Shown here piece after piece: positions 47,326 through 56,816 of a DNA stretch of 64,000 nucleotides (within the stretch, counting starts at the first letter, position 1; each line of letters opens with the position of its first letter). The stretch lies in assembly GCA_021843755.1 (NCBI GenBank), contig JAKBWB010000061.1, forward strand, positions 1 to 64,000. The letters run 5' to 3'. The translations under genes were made by a program, and so were the position numbers. The stretch comes from Pseudomonadota bacterium. GTDB taxonomy: Bacteria; Pseudomonadota; Gammaproteobacteria; Steroidobacterales; Steroidobacteraceae. The notes under the pieces are model-generated. The model had not been told where the DNA came from. It saw nothing but the letters and a program-made list of their open reading frames with translations, and did not search any database.

Positions 47326-47396
47326 CCCGTCCCGGCAAGGCGCGGCCAGAAGGCCGCGCGGCGTACTGGCGGGCGCTCGAGTCCGGCCGGGACGGG
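47326..47396. terminator. Nested inverted repeats between convergent genes
   Basis: An outer perfect 11-bp inverted repeat (CCCGTCCCGGC 47326-47336; GCCGGGACGGG 47386-47396) encloses an inner 7-bp hairpin CGCGGCC-AGAA-GGCCGCG (47341-47358). It begins right after the ATP-grasp stop; the convergent egtD ends at 47518. It probably ends transcription from the left and perhaps from both sides. No T tract is seen. Confidence 0.55.
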
Positions 47397-47517
47397 CGGC
47401 GCAGGAGGGCCGTCAACGTGCGGCTCGCCGAGCCCGGGACCGTGACGCCCATTCCGGTCCGCCGCGCGGACTGGCCCACGAGCGCGGATCGCTGCCGCCG
47501 GAGGGGAACGTGGGCGA

Positions 47518-48510
47518 TCATGGGGTCTGATCCGATGGGTGCGCCCGCTGCAGGCACTGCACGCTGAAGAGCCCATCGGCGTCCGTCCACACGTGCGAGA
47601 CCCGCATCCCGGCGCGGGCCGCCAGCCGCGCGAACGACGCGCGAGAATACTTGCAGCTGATCTCCACGAGCATCGCCTCGCCGGCGGCGAAGTGGAAGCG
47701 CTGTCCGGCGACCGTGACCCGTTGATCGGTGCGGCTGACGATGTGCGTCTCGATTCGCTCCGCCTCGCTGACATAGCGGGCGCGGTGCTCGAATCCGTCC
47801 GGATCGAAATCACCGTGCAGCTCCCGGTTGAGGCGCTGGAGCAGGTTCAGGGTGAATTGCGCGGTCACCCCGGCCGCATCGTTGTAGGCCGATTCGATCA
47901 GCGCCGGCGATTTGACCAGATCCACCCCGATGAGCGCCGCGCCATGGGGACCCATTTCCCGGCGCATGTGCGTGAGCAGCCGCACCGCCGCGTCGGGCGC
48001 GAAGTTGCCGAGCGTCGAGCCCGGAAAATAGATCACGCTGCGCCGCTGCGGCCGCGCGGGCTCGGGCAAGCGGATCGGCTGGGTGAAATCGGCGCACACC
48101 GGCAGCATCTCGATGTGCGGAAACCGCCCGCTCAGCCGCTCGACGCTTGCCGTGAGGGCGCTGCGCGAGATTTCCACCGGCACGTACGCCACGGCGTCGG
48201 CGAGCCGCTCGAGCAGCAGCCCGGTCTTTACTGCGCTGCCGCTGCCGTACTCGACCAGCAACACCTGCGGTCCGAGCGCGGCGGCCATCTGGGCCACGTG
48301 CGCTTCCATCAGCGCCAGCTCCGCACGCGTCAGGTAGTACTCCGGCAGCTCGCAGATGCGCTCGAACAGCTGCGAGCCGCGCGCATCGTACAGGTACTTC
48401 GAGGGCAGCCGTTTGGGGGTGCGCGCCAGCCCGGCGAGCACATCGGAGCGCATGTCGAGCGTGTCCGCGCTCAGGTCGTAGAGAAAGATCTCGCTCGGCA
48501 GCGTGCTCAT
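47518..48510 (-). CDS. egtD: L-histidine N(alpha)-methyltransferase
   Basis: The 330-residue SAM-dependent methyltransferase of the EgtD/DUF2260 family has LPSKYLYDARGSQLFERICELPEYYLTR, the SAM motif LVEYGSGSAVKT, VPVEIS and the later YFPGSTLGNF. It makes hercynine from histidine, the first step of ergothioneine. Its ATG overlaps the egtB stop (TCATG on the plus strand), which points to coupled translation. Confidence 0.92.
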   Translation of the reverse strand: MSTLPSEIFLYDLSADTLDMRSDVLAGLARTPKRLPSKYLYDARGSQLFERICELPEYYLTRAELALMEAHVAQMAAALGPQVLLVEYGSGSAVKTGLLLERLADAVAYVPVEISRSALTASVERLSGRFPHIEMLPVCADFTQPIRLPEPARPQRRSVIYFPGSTLGNFAPDAAVRLLTHMRREMGPHGAALIGVDLVKSPALIESAYNDAAGVTAQFTLNLLQRLNRELHGDFDPDGFEHRARYVSEAERIETHIVSRTDQRVTVAGQRFHFAAGEAMLVEISCKYSRASFARLAARAGMRVSHVWTDADGLFSVQCLQRAHPSDQTP

Positions 48511-49778
48511 GGCAGGTCCCGTGCCAGACGGATGCCCGAAAACTGCCAGCGGTCGTGCGGGTAGAAGAAGTTGCGGTAGCTGGCCCGCACGTGGCCGCGC
48601 GGGGTCGCGCACGAGCCGCCGCGCAGCACCCATTGCCCGCACATGAACTTGCCGTTGTATTCCCCGAGCGGACCGGGCAGGGGGCGGAATCCCGGGTAGC
48701 CGACGTAGGGGCTCGCCGTCCACTCCCAGACATCGCCGAACAACTGGCTCGGCTCGGTGTCCGTGTCGGACCCGCGGGGCTGCAATATGCCGTCATCGGC
48801 GAAATTGCCGCGGCGAGGATCGAGCGGCGCGGCGAGGGACTCCCATTCGGCCTCGAGCGGCAGGCGGGCGCCGGCCCAGCGCGCGAACGCATCGGCCTCG
48901 AAGTAGCTGACATGACAAACCGGCGCATGCGGATCGAGCGGCTGGCCACCGCCGAGCGTGAAGGCGTGCTCGAGGTCCTCGGACCAGTAGAGCGGACCGC
49001 TCCAGCCTTCGCGCTGCAGCGCGGCCCAACCCTCCGACAGCCACAGACGCGGCTCGCGGTAGCCGCCGGCGCGGATGAACTCGGCGAACTCGGCGTTGGT
49101 GACCGGCCGGTGCGCGATCGCGTGCGGGTGCAGCAACTCATGATGGCGCGGCAGCTCGTTGTCATAGGCGAATCCCTCGCCCGCGAAGCCGCTCGCCACG
49201 ATGCCCGCGCGGCCTGGCAGGAACCGCAACGGCTCGGCGCGTCCGGCCGGTGCGCTCGCCGCCGCAGCGTACTGCGGGCGCAGCGGATTGCGCCAGAACA
49301 GATGCTTGATGTCGGTGAGCATCAGCTCCTGGTGCTGCTGCTCGTGATTCAAACCGAGCGCGAGCGTGAAGGCGAGCGCGGCATCAACGCCGCTGCGCAG
49401 ACGCTCGAGCACCGCGGCGTCGATGCGCCGGCGGTAGTCGCGGATCTGCGCCAGTGTCGGGCGCGTGATCAGCCCGCGCTCGCTTCGAGCATGCATCGAG
49501 CCGGCGCTCTGATAATACGAATTGAACAGGAAGTGCCACTGCGGATGAAGCGGCGGGCCGCCCTCACCGCCGCGCCCGAGCACGAAGCGCTCGAAGAACC
49601 ACGTCGTGTGCGCCAGATGCCACTTGATGGGGCTGGCATCCGGCATTGACTGGACGACCGTATCCTCCGGGGCAAGCGGTGCGCACAGCCGTTCAGTCGC
49701 GCCGCGCACCCGCTCGAACTGCGCGCCGAGATCAGCCGGGGGCTCGCTATCGAGCATTTGAGGTGAGCGCAGCGGCAT
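48507..49778 (-). CDS. egtB: Ergothioneine sulfoxide synthase EgtB
   Basis: A 423-residue iron enzyme with an N-terminal DinB-like domain holding the metal ligands (KWHLAHTTWF and HEQQHQE) and a C-terminal FGE-sulfatase domain (RPVTNAEFAEFI, CHVSYFEADAFARWAGARLP, GDVWEWTASPY, RGGSC). It couples hercynine to a thiol donor with O2. No egtA, egtC or egtE is adjacent; proteobacterial two-gene egtBD sets are known. It reads from the opgD side toward egtD. Confidence 0.92.
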   Translation of the reverse strand: MPLRSPQMLDSEPPADLGAQFERVRGATERLCAPLAPEDTVVQSMPDASPIKWHLAHTTWFFERFVLGRGGEGGPPLHPQWHFLFNSYYQSAGSMHARSERGLITRPTLAQIRDYRRRIDAAVLERLRSGVDAALAFTLALGLNHEQQHQELMLTDIKHLFWRNPLRPQYAAAASAPAGRAEPLRFLPGRAGIVASGFAGEGFAYDNELPRHHELLHPHAIAHRPVTNAEFAEFIRAGGYREPRLWLSEGWAALQREGWSGPLYWSEDLEHAFTLGGGQPLDPHAPVCHVSYFEADAFARWAGARLPLEAEWESLAAPLDPRRGNFADDGILQPRGSDTDTEPSQLFGDVWEWTASPYVGYPGFRPLPGPLGEYNGKFMCGQWVLRGGSCATPRGHVRASYRNFFYPHDRWQFSGIRLARDLP

Positions 49779-49923
49779 ATGCGCCTCGGTCTCGTGACGG
49801 CGCTGGATCGTTGCGATCCTCCGCGGCCGACCTCGGATCCCTCTGTGGCCTCAGGGACGTTCGATTATGTTGCAAGACGCGCGGATTTTCCACCCCGCGG
49901 TCACCGCGGTCCGTGCCGGGCCG

Positions 49924-49964
49924 CACGCAGTGCGCCGAGCGTCAGTCGAGCGGCGCACTGCGTG
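49924..49964 (-). terminator. 13-bp perfect hairpin after opgD
   Basis: CACGCAGTGCGCC (49924-49936) pairs perfectly with 49952-49964 around a 15-base loop, starting 19 bases beyond the opgD stop. It probably separates the opg operon from egtB. There is no U-rich tail. Confidence 0.55.
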
Positions 49965-49983
49965 GGTGGTGGCGCGGCGGATA

Positions 49984-51597
49984 TCAACTCGAGAGGTAGG
50001 TGCGCTGCACGGCGAGCGGCGGGGGCGTGTACTGATACATCCAGGTTTCCGAGAGCGCCTGGCCGTGCAGGGCGAGATACAGCCGCAGATTGATCGGTCC
50101 GGGCGCCCCGTCCGGCACCAGATCGAACATGGCCCGCCAACCCTTGATCGGCACCAACGGCCGCGCCGAGACGATCTCGACGTGCCCGTGAGAGGTGCTG
50201 ACCACCGCGACCACCGGGTCGTCCTTGGTGAGCATGGGTATGTCGCCGCCGACGAAATCCACCACGAACCGCCAGGAGAATTTCGTCCGCTTGAGTCCCA
50301 CCACGCCGCCGATCCCATCGCGCGTGGCGCGAACGAGCGCACGGTCGGGGTTGAAGGGATTCTCCGCGCACCAGTAGAGACGATAACCGTAATCGTACGT
50401 CCGGCCCGGTACGATCTCCTCGGCGGGATTCCAGAACGCCACCATGTTGTCCATGGTTTCGGTGTCGGTGGGGATCTCGACCAGCATCACCGCGCCTTTG
50501 TTCCACGCGCCCTTCGGCGCCACCCAACAGCTCGGGCGGCGGTTGTACCAGGCGCCGTCGTCCTGGTAGTCGGAGAAGCGATGATCGCGCTGCATCAGGC
50601 CGAAGCCGCGCGGGTTGTCGTCGAGATACGAGTTCACGCGCACCACGCTCGGGTTGGTGAGCGGTCGCCAGATCCACTCGCCCGCGCCGGTGTGCATCTG
50701 CAGGCCGTCGGAATCATGAATCTGCGGCCGCCAGTCGTCGGCGACCCGATGGTCGTTCTCGCCCACCAGGTACATGCTGGTGCCCGGCGCGATGCCGAGC
50801 CGGGCGATCTGTTTGCGCGGGTAAAGGGTCAGATCCACGTCCATGACCAGCGTGCTGGCGACGTCGATGACGAAGCGATACGCGCCGGATACGCTCGGGG
50901 AATCGAGCAGCGCGTAGAGGAGGAGCAGGGTGGACTCGGGCTGCGGTTTCTCGAGGTAGAACTCGGTGAATTTCGGGAACTCCTCCGGCTGCGGCATGCC
51001 CGTGTCGATGGCGAGTCCCCGCATCGACATGCCGTACTGGCCGGTGCCGTCGACGGCGCGGAAGTAGGATGCGCCCTGAAATACGACCCGGTCGTCCACC
51101 CAGTTGGTGTGAAACAGTACGTTGAATCCGGAGAAGCCGAGACTGCGCGGAACCTGGGCCGGCTTCAGCCCCGAGCCGCTGTAATCGAACAGGCCCGGCT
51201 CGAACAGGACCTGCCGCGCCACGCCGTTCTCGAGGGCGTAGATGCCCACCGGTCGCCTCATGGTGTAACCGAGATGATCGAAGCGGATGCGAAAGAACAG
51301 GTTGTCGCCGTACCACAGCTCGCGATTGGGCCGATAGCTGATCGCCTCCCACTGATTCCAGCTGAGGTTGCGGATCGCCGCCGGCAGCGGCGGATACCGT
51401 CCGTCATACACCGTCAGGGACATGGCGTGCGCGCGGGCCTTGAGCTGCTCGAACGAGAACGGCTGCGCGGGGCCGAATTGCCGGATGCCTTTCGTGGGCG
51501 GTGGTTTGCGCGTCTTTTTCTGCTTGACCGCCATGGGCCAGGGCGCGATCGACGCGAGGCTCGCGGCGCCGGCTTGCAGAAAGCTGCGCCGCCGCAT
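49984..51597 (-). CDS. opgD: Periplasmic glucan protein OpgD-like
   Basis: The 537-residue MdoG-family protein starts with a Tat-type signal (MRRRSFLQAGAASLASI), which distinguishes OpgD from the Sec-exported OpgG. It has the family's PFSFEQLKARA, LWYGDNLFFRIRFDHLGY, GMSMRGLAIDTGMP, GENDHRVADDWRPQIHDSDGL and DYGYRLYW. It shapes osmoregulated periplasmic glucans. ATG 51597 has GGGAG at a good distance; a longer frame to 51672 lacks it. It is the third gene of opgG-opgH-opgD. Confidence 0.88.
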   Translation of the reverse strand: MRRRSFLQAGAASLASIAPWPMAVKQKKTRKPPPTKGIRQFGPAQPFSFEQLKARAHAMSLTVYDGRYPPLPAAIRNLSWNQWEAISYRPNRELWYGDNLFFRIRFDHLGYTMRRPVGIYALENGVARQVLFEPGLFDYSGSGLKPAQVPRSLGFSGFNVLFHTNWVDDRVVFQGASYFRAVDGTGQYGMSMRGLAIDTGMPQPEEFPKFTEFYLEKPQPESTLLLLYALLDSPSVSGAYRFVIDVASTLVMDVDLTLYPRKQIARLGIAPGTSMYLVGENDHRVADDWRPQIHDSDGLQMHTGAGEWIWRPLTNPSVVRVNSYLDDNPRGFGLMQRDHRFSDYQDDGAWYNRRPSCWVAPKGAWNKGAVMLVEIPTDTETMDNMVAFWNPAEEIVPGRTYDYGYRLYWCAENPFNPDRALVRATRDGIGGVVGLKRTKFSWRFVVDFVGGDIPMLTKDDPVVAVVSTSHGHVEIVSARPLVPIKGWRAMFDLVPDGAPGPINLRLYLALHGQALSETWMYQYTPPPLAVQRTYLSS

Positions 51598-51646
51598 CAC
51601 AGGACTCCCGCCGGTAGGACCGGCCAGCCGTTCGTCTTCTCTAGCA

Positions 51647-53599
51647 TCACAAGGTCTCCGTTCGCCGACCAATGAGATTCAAGGTGTCGCGCACGCTCCA
51701 GCAGCGCAGGGGTTGCGTCGGCATATCCAACGGTGCGCGGGGCGGTACTCGCGGGGCTGGTTCCTCGGCCGGCCCGCTCCCTGAGCTGGCGGGGCGCTCC
51801 AGGCGCCGGCGCAGCTCGGCGAGTTCCGCCGGCGGGTCGCTCTCCTCCGGCGTCAGCAGCAGGCGGCGCCGGCGCAACCAGCGGCCGATCGAAGCGCTGC
51901 TGGTGAGCATCGTCAGCGGCACCGACAGCACCATGCCGAGCAGCACCGGCGCCAGCCAGCCGGTGTAGCGCGGCGCGAGCTTGAGGATCAACAGGCCCCA
52001 GACCACGCCGATCAACAGGTGCCCGGCGTGCCGGCGCAGCGCCTCGAGCAGGCCGACGCCGCGATCGCCTCGCTCCTGCGCATGCCAGCCCACCGACCGG
52101 CCGGCGAGGATGGTGATGACGAAGGCGGTATGGAACAACATCATGGCCGGGGCAAGCAGTATGCTGAAGGTCTGCTCCAGCAGCACGCTCACGCCGAGAC
52201 GCAGCGCCCCGCCGAAGCTCCGCCGCAGCGCCGGGTCGCGCAGCGCCAGCACCGTGGCGAGCACTTTCGGCAGGAACAGCACCACGCCCGTGAGGGTCAG
52301 CAGCGCCGCGATCTCCCCGTCGTGGTAATGCGGCCAGTTGGGAAAGAGGCCGTGGCTGCCGGGGACGAAGTACTGGTGGCCGTGCAGCGCCTGGAGAATG
52401 ATGACGCTCGAACTCAACAGCAGCTCCAGCAGCCACAGCGGCGAGGCGACGTAGGAGAGCACTCCGCTCACGAGGTTCACCCGGCTCAGCCAGTGCAGAC
52501 CGCGCGCCGGCAGCAGCCCGAGGTGCTGGATGTTGCCTTGCGCCCAGCGCCGGTCGCGCGCCGCGTAGTCGATGACGTTGGAGGGGATCTCTTCCCAACT
52601 GCCCCGATCGATCGGCAGCAGCCACACCTCGAATCCGGCGCGGCGCATGAACGCCGCCTCGGCGAAGTCGTGGCTGAGGATATCGCCGCCAAGCGGCGCG
52701 GAGCCCGGCAGGCGCGGCAGACCGCAGTAGGCCGCGAACGCGCGCAGACGCACAATGGCGTTGTGGCCCCAGTAATTGCTCTCGCCGAGCTGCCAGTACG
52801 CCAGGCCGCTGGCGAGCATCGGGCTCGACAGGCGGGTGGCGAACTGAAGCAGGCGGGCGAACAGCGTATCGCGGCCCGCCGGCAGCGGCAGTGCCTGGAT
52901 GATGCCGACGCGGGGGTGCGCGTCCATCAGGCGCACCAGCTCGCGCAGCGCCTCACCGGACATGATGCTGTCGGCGTCGAGCACGATCGCATAGTCGTAG
53001 GCGCCGCCCCAGGTGGTGATGAAATCGGCGATGTTGCCGGCCTTGCGGCCGCGGTTCTCCGCGCGGCGCCGGTAGAAGATGCGCCCGAGGGCATCGTGAC
53101 GCGTGACCAGCTCGGCCCAGGCGCGCTCCTCGGCGGCGCCGATGGCCGCGTCGCGGGTGTCCGAGAGAATGAACAGATCGAACGCGGAATTCTCCGGCAG
53201 ACGCTGGATCGAGGACCAGATGCTCTCGAGCCCGGCTGCCACGCGCACGGTGTCCTCGTTGTAGATGGGCATGACCACTGCGGTGCGGGTGCGCAGCGGG
53301 CCGGTCGTGGCCGGCGCGGTCAGCTGGGCCGGGTCGCGCCCGCGCAACCGCACCACGAATCCGGCGACCGCGGTCCAGAAGGACAGGGCGATCCACAGGA
53401 ACAGAACGAAGAACAGCACCAGCCCGGCGCGATCGAGGTCATTGAGACCGTTTGCGGCAAGGATGTTCCACATCATCCCCGTGGCGGTCGCGGCGGTGAG
53501 CACCGTCAGACCGAGCAAGATCGTCCGGCGCAGGCGCGCGATACCGCGGCGCTGCGAGGAACCGGCGCTCACGTGCGGGGTGTCCACTGGTACGTCCAT
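51647..53599 (-). CDS. opgH: Glucans biosynthesis glucosyltransferase H
   Basis: The family-2 glycosyltransferase of about 650 residues has N-terminal membrane helices (TILLGLTVLTAATATGMMW; AGLVLFFVLFLWIALSFWT), catalytic VMPIYNEDT, the DADS metal site, GGDILSHDF, the DRRWAQGN acceptor motif and several C-terminal helices. It makes the beta-1,2-glucan backbone from UDP-glucose at the inner membrane. The start at ATG 53599 overlaps the opgG end by 31 bases. Confidence 0.92.
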   Translation of the reverse strand: MDVPVDTPHVSAGSSQRRGIARLRRTILLGLTVLTAATATGMMWNILAANGLNDLDRAGLVLFFVLFLWIALSFWTAVAGFVVRLRGRDPAQLTAPATTGPLRTRTAVVMPIYNEDTVRVAAGLESIWSSIQRLPENSAFDLFILSDTRDAAIGAAEERAWAELVTRHDALGRIFYRRRAENRGRKAGNIADFITTWGGAYDYAIVLDADSIMSGEALRELVRLMDAHPRVGIIQALPLPAGRDTLFARLLQFATRLSSPMLASGLAYWQLGESNYWGHNAIVRLRAFAAYCGLPRLPGSAPLGGDILSHDFAEAAFMRRAGFEVWLLPIDRGSWEEIPSNVIDYAARDRRWAQGNIQHLGLLPARGLHWLSRVNLVSGVLSYVASPLWLLELLLSSSVIILQALHGHQYFVPGSHGLFPNWPHYHDGEIAALLTLTGVVLFLPKVLATVLALRDPALRRSFGGALRLGVSVLLEQTFSILLAPAMMLFHTAFVITILAGRSVGWHAQERGDRGVGLLEALRRHAGHLLIGVVWGLLILKLAPRYTGWLAPVLLGMVLSVPLTMLTSSASIGRWLRRRRLLLTPEESDPPAELAELRRRLERPASSGSGPAEEPAPRVPPRAPLDMPTQPLRCWSVRDTLNLIGRRTETL

Positions 53600-55119
53600 G
53601 TCTCGGTCAGGGCCGCCCCATCGAGTTCCAGATAGCAGTTCAGATCGATCGGTCCGCCGGTCGGATGCACGGTGAAGCGTGCCCGCCAGTCGCCATCCTC
53701 CGGCACACGCTGCACGCTCACCCCGGAGACCGTCGCACCCGTTGCCGTTACCACGGCGCGCACGGGCTGATCCGAGCGCAGGCCCTCGAGATCGCCGCCG
53801 GAGAAGTCGATGAGGGTCCGGCGCCACCCCTGCGCCTCGTGCGTGCCGTGGAACACCGGACCGAAGCGTGTGGCCACGGCCTTGCCGCCCGGCGGCCAGC
53901 GGTCGCCGGAGTGCAGATACGCCGATAAGACGTACGAGAAGGCGAGCGGCTGGCCGGCGCGCACCGGAGCGCTCGGTACCCAGTAGGCGTCGACGTTGTA
54001 GTCGATATCCGCGCTGGCCGGGATCTCGACCAGCTCGACCCCGCCATATCCCCAGCGCCCGAGCGGCTCGATCCAGTAGCTGGGCCGCCGCTCGAAGCGC
54101 GCCGCCGGATCCTGATAGTCGGCGAAATCACGGTCGCGCTGGATGAGCCCGAAGCCGCGTGGATTGTGGTCCATGAAGCGGTTCACTTCGAGCCGCAGCG
54201 GGTTCTGCAGCGGTCGCCACAGCCACGCCCCACTGCCGGTGTGCATCAGCAGTCCGTCGCTGTCATGTACCTGCGGGCGCCAGTTGTCGAAGCGCCGCCG
54301 CGCCGAGTTCACGCCGTAGAGGAACATGGAGGTCAGCGGTGCGATGCCGAGCTGGGTGATATTGCGGCGCGGATAGAGCACGGCGCTCACCGTCACCCGC
54401 GTGATGGTTCCCGCGGTGAGCACAAAGCGGTACGCTCCGGTGATGCTCCGGCTCTGCAGCAGCGCATAGATCGTCATCGTACGCGCCTGCGGCGCCGGGC
54501 GCACCAGCCAGAAATCCGTGAAGTAGGGGAATTCCTCGCCGCTGACCGCGGCGGTGTCGATCGTCAGCCCGCGTGCCGTCACCCCGGGGACCTGATTGCG
54601 TCCGAGCACGCGAAAGTAGGTTCCGCCGAGGAAGGCGATGACGGCGGTGCGGCGGTTGGGCGAGTTCAGCGGATAGTGGACCGAGACGCCCGCGAAGCCG
54701 AGATTCTGCGCCAGCCGCAGCCGCGCCAGCGCCGGCGGAAACTCGAACATCGAGGGCTGGTAGTGCACCTCGCGCACGCCCGCCGGTGACACGGTGTAGA
54801 TGCGCACTTCGTGCGTGAAGGCGAAACCCCGATGATAGAACTGCACGTCGAACATCGAGCCGTCGTGCCACAGCGCATCCTGCGGCTTGAACCGGATCGA
54901 CCGATATTGCGCGTAGGTGAGCCGCGTGAGCGCGCGCGGCAGCGCGCTGGCGCGCACCGCGTAGGGCTCCCTGGCGCGCAGCGCCGCCAGACGCTCGACG
55001 GCGGCGAAGCTGAACGGCCGCGGCGCCGGCGGCTGCGCCGCGGCGAGTGCGGGCATGCAGGCGAGGCAGATGAACGACAGCGCGACGAGAAGAGGGGTTC
55101 GATGAGCGATGGATGCCAA
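53569..55119 (-). CDS. opgG: Glucans biosynthesis protein OpgG
   Basis: The 516-residue MdoG-family protein has a Sec signal peptide (LLVALSFICLACMPALAAAQ) and the same landmarks as its downstream paralog: FSFAAVERLAALRARE, FDVQFYHRGFAFTHEV, GLTIDTAAVSGEEFPYFTDFW, NWRPQVHDSDGL and a final ETWTYQWTPRT. It acts in the periplasm on the glucan backbone. It is the first gene of the operon. Confidence 0.92.
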   Translation of the reverse strand: MASIAHRTPLLVALSFICLACMPALAAAQPPAPRPFSFAAVERLAALRAREPYAVRASALPRALTRLTYAQYRSIRFKPQDALWHDGSMFDVQFYHRGFAFTHEVRIYTVSPAGVREVHYQPSMFEFPPALARLRLAQNLGFAGVSVHYPLNSPNRRTAVIAFLGGTYFRVLGRNQVPGVTARGLTIDTAAVSGEEFPYFTDFWLVRPAPQARTMTIYALLQSRSITGAYRFVLTAGTITRVTVSAVLYPRRNITQLGIAPLTSMFLYGVNSARRRFDNWRPQVHDSDGLLMHTGSGAWLWRPLQNPLRLEVNRFMDHNPRGFGLIQRDRDFADYQDPAARFERRPSYWIEPLGRWGYGGVELVEIPASADIDYNVDAYWVPSAPVRAGQPLAFSYVLSAYLHSGDRWPPGGKAVATRFGPVFHGTHEAQGWRRTLIDFSGGDLEGLRSDQPVRAVVTATGATVSGVSVQRVPEDGDWRARFTVHPTGGPIDLNCYLELDGAALTETWTYQWTPRT

Positions 55120-55806
55120 TGTTTCCTGCAGCCCTACATGCGAAATTGCTCTTGGAACCGGATGTTCGGCCCACGGTTCAAGCGCGCGGCTGTCGCCGAC
55201 TGGCGACAGGCTCCTGCTTCAGCCAACATGATGGTCGGTCAGGAAGCGTAGCGCATTTGTCGCGAGAGAGAAACACGTGGCCACGATCGCTGTGCACATT
55301 CTCGCCGCGGCGGTGTCCGTTGGCGTTCGAGGCGCGTACATCGTGTTCAGGCGCGCGGGCCGACCGCCGGTGACCTAACATGCCGGCTCGATCCGCGAGA
55401 TGACATCGGCCCGTGCCGGACGTTCCCGCGGCTGGCGCACCAGGCGCACTACGTGCCCCTGACGGGGGCAAGCTGGATCGTGAGCCGGGGAGCTGGTGCC
55501 GGTCTGACGCGTCGTTGCGCCGTTCCTGACGGTGCGCGCCGTGTCTCGGCGCTTGCGGGGCCGGGGGAGGCGGTGCGCGGCTGGGCGGGCGGCGGCGCTG
55601 AAAGCGAGCGGACCGATGCCGCGGCTCTCCTGCGCCGCGCACTCCTGGCGCATGACTTGCGGGGGCCTCTCGCCCGTGGCGCGGGATGCGCCCGCGCATC
55701 GCGAGGATGCGCAGATCCTTGGCCCGCAGGTTCGGCGCCGGGTTCTCCGCGCGCTCCTCGGCACTGGCTCAAACCGGCGGGGTCGCTCACATCCGTGTGG
55801 GCTCCC
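55120..55806. other. Non-coding stretch left of the integrative element
   Basis: No gene is supported between opgG and the left repeat of the element. Open frames here are GC-rich shadows with no family features, and no tRNA or other RNA was recognised. The opg promoter should lie at the opgG end (55120-55260), which is less GC-rich. Confidence 0.4.
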
Positions 55807-55829
55807 TGGTGGAGGCGTGGGGAATCGAA
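55807..55829. repeat. attL: left copy of the ssrA 3'-end repeat
   Basis: Twenty-three bases identical, except for T at 55818, to the 3' end of ssrA at 62453-62475, in the same orientation. The core reads TGGTGGAGGCG then T, then GGGGAATCGAA. This is the expected duplication after integration at tmRNA. Confidence 0.85.
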
Positions 55830-56145
55830 GGTATCTCAAAAAAGCCGTGTTCTATAGGCGTTCGTGAAACAAGAGCAATCTAACTGCCCCCATTTATGCC
55901 CCCATCGGGCACGCTCTCGCGCGCCCCCGGACGTGACCGTCTATTGTGGGTTTGCCGCGGTGGCCGAGAGTACAGCGCGCCGGTGATGTGCGCGCCAAGT
56001 GCGGTGACGGTCTTGGCAGCGGGGGTCCGCTGTCACGGCAGCGGACGGTCCCGCGCGCGCGCAGTAAGCGGCAGATCATGGCACCTCAAGATGCCGGCTC
56101 AAAGTGCGTAGCGCGCGCCACCTCAAAAGCCAGTTCGCATGCGAT
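55830..56145. other. Left end of the element, gene-free
   Basis: It holds the repeat array at 55885-55920 and no supported gene. It lies directly downstream of the Sel1 gene. Confidence 0.5.
55885..55920. repeat. Left-end array of TGCCCCCAT repeats
   Basis: TGCCCCCAT occurs at 55885-55893 and 55897-55905, followed by an inverted half (GGGCA) so that 55897-55911 is a near-palindrome TGCCCCCATCGGGCA. The 24 bases at 55897-55920 match 62335-62358 at the other end of the element with four differences and in the same orientation. Possible integrase arm-type or recombination-factor sites. Confidence 0.55.
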
Positions 56146-56724
56146 TCAGTGCGCCGTGTGCCGGTGCGTCGCATACCAAGCCGAGGCTTCCTGCTGTGCC
56201 TGGGCAATCTGTTCCGGGGTCATCTGCGCTGCAAGGGCAGTAATACCCTTTGTCACCGCTGGATAAAGTCGATCTGTCGCGGGAAGCGTCGCCTTAGAAA
56301 GAAGCAGCCATTTATATGCCTTCACGTAGTCCTGCGGCGCGCCTTGGCCTCTTGTGTACATCACGCCGAGGTTCAACTCGGCACGCACGTCGTTCCCCTG
56401 AGCCGCCGCGAGCCGATACCACTTAAGCGCCTTGGCGTAGTCCTGAGGTACGAGTGTGCCAGCGGCGTATAGTCCTCCAAGGTTGGACTCGGCTCGCGCA
56501 TTGCCTTGCATCGCCGAATTTCGGATATCCTCGAGCCCCTGCTTGTAATCGCCGCGCCGAAGCGCGGTCATGCCGCGTTGGTATTCTGCCGCAGCAGCAC
56601 GTGCAGTCGATGTCTGCCCGGCTGCCCGTTCCCTCGGCGTACCTTCACCTGCTGAGACCGGCGCAGCATGGGACGCGACCGGCATCAGCAACGCTACGAC
56701 CAGCAACAGTAGAGACCGCTTCAT
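56146..56724 (-). CDS. Secreted Sel1-repeat protein
   Basis: The 192-residue protein has a signal peptide (MKRSLLLLVVALLMPVASHA) and about three Sel1/TPR-like repeats: YQRGMTALRRGDYKQGLEDI, LGGLYAAGTLVPQDYAKALKWYRLAAAQG and LGVMYTRGQGAPQDYVKAYKWLLLS. Such proteins act in the periplasm as adaptors; some are linked to host interaction or signalling. ATG 56724 is preceded by AAGGGGAG. It is the leftmost gene of the element and may be cargo. Confidence 0.85.
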   Translation of the reverse strand: MKRSLLLLVVALLMPVASHAAPVSAGEGTPRERAAGQTSTARAAAAEYQRGMTALRRGDYKQGLEDIRNSAMQGNARAESNLGGLYAAGTLVPQDYAKALKWYRLAAAQGNDVRAELNLGVMYTRGQGAPQDYVKAYKWLLLSKATLPATDRLYPAVTKGITALAAQMTPEQIAQAQQEASAWYATHRHTAH

Positions 56725-56816
56725 GTCGCTCCCCTTCCAATCACGCGGCACGGTGGCCCCGAGATTGTAGCGGGATTGCCGGCGCTGCGCCCACGGCAAG
56801 GTAATAGGGCCGGGCA

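Noticed and set aside
55800-55835. A possible tRNA at the left end of the island
   Set aside because: The stretch resembles a tRNA 3' end only because it copies 23 bases of ssrA. No acceptor, D or anticodon arms precede it.
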